From Deltaproteobacteria bacterium (GTDB lineage: Bacteria; Myxococcota; JACRCW01; JAFGSX01): a stretch of 34,516 nucleotides of DNA. This document shows positions 14,035-21,813 of the stretch, one piece after another; positions within the stretch are counted from its first letter, which is position 1; the number at the start of each line of letters is the position of its first letter. The stretch covers positions 1 through 34,516 of the forward strand of contig JAFGSX010000590.1 in assembly GCA_016934455.1 (NCBI GenBank), written 5' to 3'. The notes below the pieces were generated by a model. It ran no database searches. It had not been told where the DNA came from and saw nothing but the letters and a program-made list of their open reading frames with translations. The translations under genes and the position numbers were made by a program.

Positions 14035-14811
14035 ATGGCAACCAAGCTTTTGACCGTTGTTCTCCTGTTGGGTGCGGCGCTGTCTGCAGTGGCCGGCTGC
14101 GCGACCGAAGACGACATGATCTTCATCGCCAACAACACACAACTCGATCCGAAAACGCAGTGCGACGCCAATCCGTTGCTGATACTGTCGCCTGGTGTAC
14201 TGGACGTTTCCGATACCTACCCAGTCGTCCCGGGGGATCCGAGCTCGACACAGATCCAGAGCCCGCGGACCTACTCGGCGATGTTTTTGGTGCGCACCAA
14301 TGCCGAGGAGAACTACAGCAACACCAGAGTCGGCCGCACCACCGAGACGGTCTACAACTACGGTGGCCTGCCCACGACCGACGTACTGATCGAGGAAGTC
14401 GAGGTCCAGTACGACTTCTCGCTCAACTCCGTGCAGCCTTCGGGAGCGACCCTCGATCAGATCCCGGCGCAATTGACCATGCCCGCCAACGCCTGGGTGG
14501 GTCCCAAGACCAAGGCCGGGAGAACTGCCGGCGTGGAGGGAACGGCGTTCCTGGGATTCGATGTCGTGCCCGGCGATATCGGCGCTGTGCTCGGTGCCGA
14601 CCCGGATCTCTACACCAGCCTCAACTACCCGAACTCGTACCTGCTCGCGACCCGGATCCGCGCTCGCGGTCGGACCACCGGCGGCACCCGGATCCAGACC
14701 GAATGGACCACCTTTCCGCTCAAGCTGTGCCGCGGCTGCGTGGTCAATGTCAGCGCCTGCCGCGACATAGGCGAAAACTGCTATCCGCCGTGGCAGGACT
14801 GCGTCTGGTGA
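14035..14811 (+). CDS. Lipoprotein of unknown function downstream of pilQ
   Basis: A 258-residue protein I cannot assign to a family. The signal ends in a good lipobox (AVAGC, lipidated Cys21). The mature part is predicted to be mostly beta strand, rich in Thr, Asn, Tyr and Pro, without a catalytic motif. The last 30 residues hold five cysteines (CRGC, then three more), which could form disulphides on the surface. The ATG at 14035 has GGAGGAG upstream; a GTG at 13996 is in frame but unlikely. It starts 44 bases after pilQ, so it is probably cotranscribed with the pilus genes. A TsaP-like or pilotin-like helper of PilQ is possible by location only; no LysM domain is seen. Confidence 0.7.
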   Translation: MATKLLTVVLLLGAALSAVAGCATEDDMIFIANNTQLDPKTQCDANPLLILSPGVLDVSDTYPVVPGDPSSTQIQSPRTYSAMFLVRTNAEENYSNTRVGRTTETVYNYGGLPTTDVLIEEVEVQYDFSLNSVQPSGATLDQIPAQLTMPANAWVGPKTKAGRTAGVEGTAFLGFDVVPGDIGAVLGADPDLYTSLNYPNSYLLATRIRARGRTTGGTRIQTEWTTFPLKLCRGCVVNVSACRDIGENCYPPWQDCVW

Positions 14812-14969
14812 TCTCCTTCCGGGGCCGTTCCCAGGCGCTTGAATTCTCGAATGCCTCTTGAAATCGTGGTCGCATGCGAGCAGGATTCCCTGCGGCCGAG
14901 ATTGCGGTGTCGTCCGCGCTGTGCGGGCGAGGCTGTACTAGCGGCCGATCGCCTTGCCGGCTGACCCTT

Positions 14970-14998
14970 GCCCGCCCCGAGGCACTCCTGCGGCGGGC
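14970..14998 (+). other. Hairpin ahead of the roadblock gene
   Basis: GCCCGCC (14970-14976) pairs with GGCGGGC (14992-14998), with an inner AGG/CCT pairing. It lies in the 207-base gap between the lipoprotein and the roadblock gene, close to the latter's ribosome-binding site. No other gene, clear promoter or T-run was seen in that gap. Confidence 0.3.
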
Positions 14999-15018
14999 GG
15001 TCCGAAGGAGCGGTGGTC

Positions 15019-15387
15019 ATGGGATTTCGCGAGCACATCGAGCGGCTGGTGCGCGAGGTGCCGGGCAGCGTCAACTGCACGCTGCTCGGTTTCGATGGCA
15101 TCGCTATCGATTCGGTCGACGGGAACAAACCGGCCGGGCAGTTGAATGCCGGCGATGCCACCATCGAATTCGCGCATCTGGTGGCACAGATCAGGCGCGC
15201 CGCCGAGGGGCTGGCGGCCGGAGACGTAGACGAGGTGTGCATCCGCAGCGACAAAATGGTGGCCCTGCTGCGACCGCTGACCGCGGAGTATTTGGTGGTG
15301 CTGACCATGCTGCCCGGCGGCCTGGTCGGCAAGGGCCGCCATCTGCTCAGGGTGGCGGCACCCAAATTACAGCAAGAGCTCAGCTAG
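15019..15387 (+). CDS. Roadblock/LC7-domain protein
   Basis: A 122-residue protein made of one roadblock/LC7 fold: an N-terminal helix (about 3-15), a first strand pair with CTLLGFDGIAIDSVDG (about 20-36), a long helix (about 46-65), then VDEVCIRSDKMVALLRPL and YLVVLTML strands, and a closing amphipathic helix. Members of this fold dimerise and bind small Ras-like GTPases; in myxobacteria MglB is the GTPase-activating partner of MglA in setting cell polarity. This protein is shorter than MglB and no GTPase gene is next to it, so orthology is not claimed. The ATG has GAAGGAG eight bases upstream. It sits between the pilus cluster and efp, with 40 bases to efp. Confidence 0.75.
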   Translation: MGFREHIERLVREVPGSVNCTLLGFDGIAIDSVDGNKPAGQLNAGDATIEFAHLVAQIRRAAEGLAAGDVDEVCIRSDKMVALLRPLTAEYLVVLTMLPGGLVGKGRHLLRVAAPKLQQELS

Positions 15388-15427
15388 CCTAGCGTCGCCG
15401 CTGCTGCGGCAGCCGATTGGAGTCGGG

Positions 15428-15991
15428 ATGTGGACGACGTCGGATTTTCGCAAGGGGCTCAAGATCGAGATCGACGGAGTGCCCTACGTCATAGTCGACT
15501 TCCAGCACGTTAAGCCCGGCAAGGGCACCGCCTTCGTGCGCACCCGCATCAAGAACATGATCACCGGGCAACTGATTGAGCCGACCTTTCGCTCGGGCGA
15601 CAAGGTCAAGCGGCCCGATCTGCTCGAGACCAAGATGCAGTATCTCTACTCGGACGGGGATACCTGCCACTTCATGGACACCAAGAGCTACGAGCAGGCG
15701 GAGATCCCCCGGGAGATTCTGGGCGAGGCCTCCGACTATCTGATCGAGAACCTCGAGATCTCGGCCATCTTCTTCAACGGCCAGCCGATCGGCGTCGACG
15801 TGCCCAACTTCGTCGAGCTCAAGATCATCAGATGCGAGCCGGGCGCCAGGGGCGACACCGTGAGCGGCGCCCAGAAGCCGGCCACGGTCGAGACCGGCGC
15901 GATCTTCTACGTGCCGCTCTTCGTCAACGAGGGCGAGACCATCCGTGTCGACACGCGCGATCGCTCCTACGTCGAGCGCGTCAGCAAATGA
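15428..15991 (+). CDS. efp: Translation elongation factor P
   Basis: A 187-residue EF-P of normal length, with KOW-like domain I (1-65), OB domain II (66-128) and OB domain III (129-187). It relieves ribosome stalling at consecutive prolines. The tip of the domain I loop reads KPGKGTAF, with K32 at the position that is beta-lysylated in EpmA-type organisms or left unmodified in others; it is not the Arg form rhamnosylated by EarP. The signature near VPLFVNEGETIRVDTRDRSY in domain III is complete. The start ATG has GGAGTCGG upstream. efp-accB-accC is a common bacterial gene order, seen here intact. Confidence 0.96.
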   Translation: MWTTSDFRKGLKIEIDGVPYVIVDFQHVKPGKGTAFVRTRIKNMITGQLIEPTFRSGDKVKRPDLLETKMQYLYSDGDTCHFMDTKSYEQAEIPREILGEASDYLIENLEISAIFFNGQPIGVDVPNFVELKIIRCEPGARGDTVSGAQKPATVETGAIFYVPLFVNEGETIRVDTRDRSYVERVSK

Positions 15992-16032
15992 GCGGCGAGC
16001 GCCCGACAAAATCGCAGGTACGGGGTCGCGGC

Positions 16033-16485
<453 letters not shown>

Positions 16486-16493
16486 CCGTCTCC

Positions 16494-17903
16494 ATGGCCA
16501 GGCCGAAGCCCAGGCTGTTCGAGAAGCTGCTGATCGCCAACCGCGGCGAGATCGCGCTTCGCGTCATCCGTGCCGCCCGCGAGCTGGGTATTCCGACGGT
16601 CGCCATCCACTCGACCGCCGACGCCGACTCGCTGCACGTCCGGCTGGCCGACGAGTCGATCTGCGTCGGGCCAGCCAGCGTGCAGCAGAGCTACCTCAAC
16701 GTGCCATCGATCATGAGCGCGGCCGAGGTCATCGGCGCCGACGCCATTCACCCCGGTTACGGCTTCCTGTCGGAGAACGCGTCGTTCGCCGGCGTCTGCG
16801 AGACCTGCGGCATCGCCTTCATCGGCCCGACCGCGGCCAACATCCGCCTGCTCGGCAACAAGATCGAGGCGCGCGCGGCGGCGCGCCGCGCCGGCATGCC
16901 GCTGCTGCCCGGCAGCGACGGCGCGCTCGAGAACCCGAGACAGGCCGCCAAGCTGGTGCAGGAGATCGGGTTGCCGGTGATCCTCAAGGCCGCCGCCGGC
17001 GGCGGCGGTCGCGGCATGAAGATCATCCGCGACACCCAGAATCTCGAGCGCGCGCTCGAGGCCGCGGCCAGCGAGGCGGCAGCCTCGTTTGGCGATGGCT
17101 CGCTTTTTCTCGAGCGCTACATCGACGAGCCGCACCACATCGAGATCCAGGTGGTGGCCGACCAGCACGGCAACGCGGTCCACCTGGGAGAGCGCGAGTG
17201 CTCGGTGCAGCGGCGCCACCAGAAGCTGATCGAGGAGTCGCCGTCCCCCGCGCTCGACGACGGGCTGCGGCAGCGCATGGGCCAGGCCGCGGTCAGGCTG
17301 CTCGAGAGCGTCGGCTACCGCAGCCTGGGCACGGTCGAGATGCTGCTCGACGACCAGGGCTGCTTCTACTTCATGGAGGTCAACACCCGCATCCAGGTCG
17401 AGCACCCGGTGACCGAAGCCGTCACCGGCATCGATCTGGTGCAACTGCAGCTTCGCCTCGCCGCCGGCGAGAAGCTGCCGTTTGCACAGGACGCCGTCAG
17501 GCTGCGCGGCCACGCCATCGAGTGCCGCGTGATGGCCGAGGATCCCAACAACTTTGCCCCCTCGCCGGGCACGATCACCGCCTACCACGAGCCGGGCGGC
17601 TTTGGCGTGCGGGTCGACAGCGCGGTGTGCGAGCACTTCAAGGTGCTGCCCGCCTACGACTCGCTGCTGGCCAAGCTGATCGCCCGCGGCGAGACCCGGC
17701 CGCAGGCGATCGCGCGCATGCAGCGGGCGCTGCACGAGTACATCATCGAGGGGGTGCGCACCACCATCCCGTTCCACCAGCGCGCGCTCGACTCCAAGCT
17801 GTTCGCCTCCGGCGACTACAACACCACGTTTGTCCAGAAGCTGCGCGAGTCCGAGGCCAAGGCCAACGGCAAGAAGCAGGCGAGCGCCGCCGACGCCCAG
17901 TGA
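16494..17903 (+). CDS. accC: Acetyl-CoA carboxylase, biotin carboxylase subunit
   Basis: A 469-residue biotin carboxylase (typical 445-450 plus a short Lys/Ala tail). It has the pre-ATP-grasp domain (KLLIANRGEIALRVIRAARE), the ATP-grasp lid with the glycine-rich KAAAGGGGRGMK from residue 165, the bicarbonate/biotin site with VNTRIQVEHPVTE (Arg near 299), and the C-terminal biotin carboxylase domain. It charges the biotin of AccB using ATP and bicarbonate. The ATG at 16494 gives the family N-terminus; a TTG at 16482 overlapping the accB stop is a less likely alternative. The stop is three bases from the convergent lexA stop. The carboxyltransferase genes accA and accD are not in the window. 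Confidence 0.96.
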   Translation: MARPKPRLFEKLLIANRGEIALRVIRAARELGIPTVAIHSTADADSLHVRLADESICVGPASVQQSYLNVPSIMSAAEVIGADAIHPGYGFLSENASFAGVCETCGIAFIGPTAANIRLLGNKIEARAAARRAGMPLLPGSDGALENPRQAAKLVQEIGLPVILKAAAGGGGRGMKIIRDTQNLERALEAAASEAAASFGDGSLFLERYIDEPHHIEIQVVADQHGNAVHLGERECSVQRRHQKLIEESPSPALDDGLRQRMGQAAVRLLESVGYRSLGTVEMLLDDQGCFYFMEVNTRIQVEHPVTEAVTGIDLVQLQLRLAAGEKLPFAQDAVRLRGHAIECRVMAEDPNNFAPSPGTITAYHEPGGFGVRVDSAVCEHFKVLPAYDSLLAKLIARGETRPQAIARMQRALHEYIIEGVRTTIPFHQRALDSKLFASGDYNTTFVQKLRESEAKANGKKQASAADAQ

Positions 17904-17906
17904 CCT

Positions 17907-18548
17907 TCACACGCGCCGGAACACGCCGACCACGGTGCCCAGGATCATGGTCTCGCGAAACTCGCTGCGGCGCACGTAGATGGGCTTGAGCCGGCTGTTG
18001 GCGGGCTGAAAACGGATGCGGTCGCGCTCGGGGTAGAAGCGCTTGACCGTGGCCTCGCCCTCGATCATGGCGACCACGATGCTGCCCCGGTCGGCTGTCG
18101 GCTGCTTGCGCACGAACAAAAAGTCGCCGTCGAAGATGCCGTCCTCGATCATCGAGTCGCCGACCACCTTGAGCGCGTAGACCCGGGTGGCGTCGCCGAC
18201 CAGAAAACTGTCGATGGTGACCGATTGCTCGGCCTGCTCGACGGCCAGGATCGGCTCGCCCGCGGCCACCCGGCCGCACAGCGGCACCGTTACCGTGCGG
18301 CCGGCGGCCAGGGCCGCGCGCACCAAGCCGTCGCTGCGGCGCGCCAGAGCCAGCGCGCGCGAGCGGTGGCCGTCGCGCGCCAGCAACCCCTTGCGCTCGA
18401 GCGCCTTGAGGTGATCGTTGACGCCGTTGAGGCTCCTGATGCCCAGCTCCTCGCCGATCTCGCGCAGCGTCGGCGGGTAGCCCTGCTCGACGATGCGGCG
18501 CTCGATGAAACGCAGCACCTCGGCCTGGCGATCGGTCAGCTCCTCCAT
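17907..18548 (-). CDS. lexA: SOS repressor LexA
   Basis: A 213-residue LexA. The N-terminal winged helix-turn-helix (about 1-65) reads PTLREIGEELGIRSLNGVND with the recognition helix after IRS. The self-cleavage site is A96-G97 (GRVAAGEP), the nucleophile S132 (GDSMIEDG) and the base K169 (EATVKRF), so RecA-stimulated self-cleavage is expected. The ATG at 18548 is preceded by GGAGG. A sigma70-type promoter overlapped by a LexA-type box lies directly upstream, which indicates autoregulation. It is convergent with accC (three bases between stops) and downstream of RNase J on the same strand, from which it is separated by its own promoter. Confidence 0.96.
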   Translation of the reverse strand: MEELTDRQAEVLRFIERRIVEQGYPPTLREIGEELGIRSLNGVNDHLKALERKGLLARDGHRSRALALARRSDGLVRAALAAGRTVTVPLCGRVAAGEPILAVEQAEQSVTIDSFLVGDATRVYALKVVGDSMIEDGIFDGDFLFVRKQPTADRGSIVVAMIEGEATVKRFYPERDRIRFQPANSRLKPIYVRRSEFRETMILGTVVGVFRRV

Positions 18549-18590
18549 GGCGGCCTCCGGCGTCGGGCAGACGCAACTGAAATCTTGTCC

Positions 18591-18619
18591 AGTATACTGA
18601 ACAGATGTTCAAAGGACAA
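18591..18619 (-). promoter_or_regulatory. lexA promoter
   Basis: On the minus strand TTGTCC (18619-18614), a 17-base spacer and TATACT (18596-18591, 5 of 6 consensus). The start of transcription is predicted near 18584, some 36 bases before the start codon. The LexA box fills the spacer and touches the -10 element. Confidence 0.65.
18596..18612 (-). promoter_or_regulatory. LexA box (Myxococcus-type SOS operator)
   Basis: The minus strand reads TTGAACATCTGTTCAGT. It agrees at 15 of 17 positions with the LexA-binding consensus I recall for Myxococcus xanthus (CTRHAMRYBYGTTCAGS); only the first and last bases differ. It contains the dyad GAACa-tctGTTC. It lies between the -35 and -10 elements, where bound LexA would block RNA polymerase. 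Confidence 0.65.
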
Positions 18620-18644
18620 GGCGGACTGCCGACTTCCTGGCGGC

Positions 18645-20357
18645 TCAGCGCGAGCGCCGGCCGCGCTTCTGCCGGCGCGGCGGCGTCCCGTCGGGGGCGA
18701 CCGGAGCCAGCGCCACCACCACCTCGGGCGGCCGCACCTCGCCGCGCCGAAAAATGCGCCGCAGCGCGCGCTGCACGGTCTCCTCGACCACGGCCGCGTC
18801 GCGCTGCTCGCCGCGATCGAGAAGGCCGGCGTCGCGATCGATCTCGGCCCGCGCCTCGTCGAGCAACGGCGCCAGCGCCCGCTCGTCGACGCCAAATGTG
18901 CGTAGCTGCACCGGACCGATGCGGCTGTCGCGACCGGCCGCCAGCGGCAGCGCGGCGAAGACCACGCCCTGGCGCGCGGCGTGGCGGCGCTCTCCGAGCG
19001 CGGTCTCGCTCTCGAGAACGCCGCCGCTCTCGTCGAGCAGCAGCGGTCTCAGCTCCAGCGGCGGCAGCCCGCGCCAGCGCCAGCCGCCGCCCTCTTCGAA
19101 GATCTCGATCGGCTGTCCGTCCTCGACCAGCGCGATCGCCTTCGGCGCCACGCCGGACTGCTCGGCGAGCGCCGCGTGCTCCTGCAGGTGCAGGCGATCG
19201 CCGTGCGCGGGCACGAAGACCGCCGGCCGGGTCAGCTCGATCAACTGCCGCAGATCGTCGCGATGACCGTGGCCCGAGACGTGAACTCCGGCCGTCGCGT
19301 CGACCCACTCGGCGCCGCGCCGCAGAAGCGCATTGGCCGTGCGCAGCACCGCCACCTCGTTGCCGGGGATGACGCGCGCGCTGTGGATGACGCGATCGCC
19401 GCGCTCCACCGGCGGCAGATCGGGCGCGCCCATCGCCATCCGCGGCAGCGCGGCCCGGCGCTCGCCCTGGCAGCCCGTCGTGATCACCAGCAGGCGCGAC
19501 GGCGGCAGATCGCGGGCGCGCGCCTCGTCGACCAGCAGGCCGGCGGGGGCCACGACGATACCGTGGCGCAGCGCCAGCGCCAGGTGCTCCTGGGCCGAGC
19601 GGCCGACCACCGCCACCTGGCGACCGCAGCCGAGCGCGATCTCGAAAAGCTGCCGCAGCCGGGCGGCGTGCGAGGCGAAGGTGGTCACAAAGACGCGCCG
19701 CGGTGCGGAGGCGATCGCCTGCTGCAGGCTGCCGCGGATCGAGCGCTCGCCCGGATTGGCGCCGGCAGTATCGGCGCCGGTGCTGTCGGCGACCAGCAGC
19801 GCCACCCCGGCCTCGCCCAGCGCCTCCAGCCGTGCCACGTCGGTCGCCGGCCCGTGCACCGGATCGCGGTCGATGCGGAAGTCGCCCGAAAAGATCGACA
19901 GCGCCTCGCCGCAGCGCACCGCCAGCGCCAGGCTGTCCGGGATCGAGTGGCTGACCGCAATCGGCTCCACGGTGAACGGCCCCACCTCGACCGGCTGTCC
20001 CGGCTGCAGCGGCCTGCGCGCGATGTACTGCTGGCCGTGCGCCTCGAGCCGCGCCTGAAGCTGGTGCAGGCAGTACAGAGGGGCCAGCAGCGGCGCCGGC
20101 TGCCGCGCCAGGGCGTGGGGCAGCGCCGCGATGTGATCCTCGTGACCGTGCGTGACCAGGTAACCCTGCAACCGGCGGCCGAGCCGCTCGAGCATGGCCA
20201 GATCGGGCAGCATCACATCGACGCCGGGAAGCTCCTCGCCTGCGATGCGGCCGCCGCAGTCGATGGCGATGCAGGGGCCGGACTCGACGCTGCCGTCGAC
20301 CAGCAGCGAGCAATTCATCCCGAACTCGCCGTAACCGCCGAGCGGGATCAGGGTCAT
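18645..20357 (-). CDS. rnj: Ribonuclease J family metallo-beta-lactamase nuclease
   Basis: A 570-residue RNase J-like protein. It has the metallo-beta-lactamase core (LGGYGEFGMN at the start, metal motif THGHEDHI with H70, H72, D74, H75, a further His in VSHSIPDS, and FSGDFRID near 157-163), the beta-CASP insert (about 200-345, FVTTFASHAARLRQL, GRSAQ) and the closing VHVSGHGHRDDL and FVPAHGDRLHL motifs. A C-terminal domain (about 440-570) ends in a basic Arg/Lys tail. RNase J degrades and matures mRNA and rRNA from the 5' end. ATG at 20357 was taken because it gives the family start; a TTG at 20393 is in frame. It follows the small membrane-protein gene by 43 bases. Confidence 0.9.
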   Translation of the reverse strand: MTLIPLGGYGEFGMNCSLLVDGSVESGPCIAIDCGGRIAGEELPGVDVMLPDLAMLERLGRRLQGYLVTHGHEDHIAALPHALARQPAPLLAPLYCLHQLQARLEAHGQQYIARRPLQPGQPVEVGPFTVEPIAVSHSIPDSLALAVRCGEALSIFSGDFRIDRDPVHGPATDVARLEALGEAGVALLVADSTGADTAGANPGERSIRGSLQQAIASAPRRVFVTTFASHAARLRQLFEIALGCGRQVAVVGRSAQEHLALALRHGIVVAPAGLLVDEARARDLPPSRLLVITTGCQGERRAALPRMAMGAPDLPPVERGDRVIHSARVIPGNEVAVLRTANALLRRGAEWVDATAGVHVSGHGHRDDLRQLIELTRPAVFVPAHGDRLHLQEHAALAEQSGVAPKAIALVEDGQPIEIFEEGGGWRWRGLPPLELRPLLLDESGGVLESETALGERRHAARQGVVFAALPLAAGRDSRIGPVQLRTFGVDERALAPLLDEARAEIDRDAGLLDRGEQRDAAVVEETVQRALRRIFRRGEVRPPEVVVALAPVAPDGTPPRRQKRGRRSR

Positions 20358-20400
20358 CGGACGGCGCCCGCCGCCGCGGCGAGAGGTAGTCAAGAGTCGG

Positions 20401-20943
20401 TCACTTCGCGGTTCGCACCGTCACCGGGGTACGGTACACGCCGTCGGCGCAGCGCACCTCGACCACGCTGGGGGTGAAACCGAGGCTGGGACCGACGTTC
20501 TGCTCGTCGGTCAGGTGCTTGGCCTCGATGGTCTGGGTCTGGCCCTCGCGCAGACGCGCCTTGCTGTACTTCCAGCGGCCCGATCGCTTCTTGCCGGTCC
20601 TGAGGTCGGTTTCGGTGCCCTCGACGATGACCACCAACGGCTTGTATTCGTCGCTGCTCTCGTTGGTCACCTGGACCAGGGTCTTCAGGCTCTCGCCCCA
20701 CGGGATGGCGGTCACCACCACCCGGGCGTTGATCGGATTGGCGATGCCGGGCGCGCGCGCGAGCAGGGGAGTCAGCACCACCAGCACGACGAAACCGGCG
20801 ACCACGCCGGCGCGGGCCTTGAAGTAGATCGTCTGCCGCTTAAACTCGTCGATGAGGTCGAGCGTCGCCTCGCGCAGCTCGCGCAGCATCTGCAGCGCCC
20901 AGCGCCTGACCTGCTCGAGCCGCTGGCGGTGGATCTCCTTCAT
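20401..20943 (-). CDS. Single-pass membrane protein of unknown function
   Basis: A 180-residue protein not recognised. It has a charged, probably helical cytoplasmic N-terminus (1-43), one membrane helix (about 45-63) and an outer domain (about 70-180) of beta strands with an immunoglobulin-like look (LVQVTNESSDEYKPLVVIVEG, then strands to the C-terminus). No catalytic motif. The ATG at 20943 has GGAGCGAG upstream; an in-frame upstream start would add 18 residues with no support. It leads a two-gene unit with RNase J, under a promoter predicted at 20969-20997. A role beside RNase J, for example as membrane anchor, is only a guess from position. Confidence 0.65.
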   Translation of the reverse strand: MKEIHRQRLEQVRRWALQMLRELREATLDLIDEFKRQTIYFKARAGVVAGFVVLVVLTPLLARAPGIANPINARVVVTAIPWGESLKTLVQVTNESSDEYKPLVVIVEGTETDLRTGKKRSGRWKYSKARLREGQTQTIEAKHLTDEQNVGPSLGFTPSVVEVRCADGVYRTPVTVRTAK

Positions 20944-20968
20944 CGCGCTCGCTCCATGACCGCGCCCA

Positions 20969-20997
20969 AAAATAGCCGAGCGGGCCGCCAGTCGCAA
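20969..20997 (-). promoter_or_regulatory. Putative promoter for the membrane-protein / RNase J unit
   Basis: On the minus strand TTGCGA (20997-20992), a 17-base spacer and TATTTT (20974-20969), four of six consensus bases each. The -10 is embedded in TCGGCTATTT, which also occurs at the candidate promoter of the methyltransferase operon. Confidence 0.4.
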
Positions 20998-21063
20998 CTG
21001 GCGCCGTGGCTACGGCCGGGCTACAACGGAGGCGGCCGGTGAGCCGTCCATGGGGATGCCGAC

Positions 21064-21813
<750 letters not shown>

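Noticed and set aside
14812-15018. Small RNA or gene in the gap before the roadblock gene
   Set aside because: Only a modest hairpin was found; no promoter of usable quality, no ribosome-bound frame and no tRNA-like fold.
15988-16032. Longer AccB start overlapping the efp stop
   Set aside because: Possible by the ATGA overlap, but the family begins at the MDIKEV methionine and the additional 15 residues match nothing expected; recorded as an alternative only.
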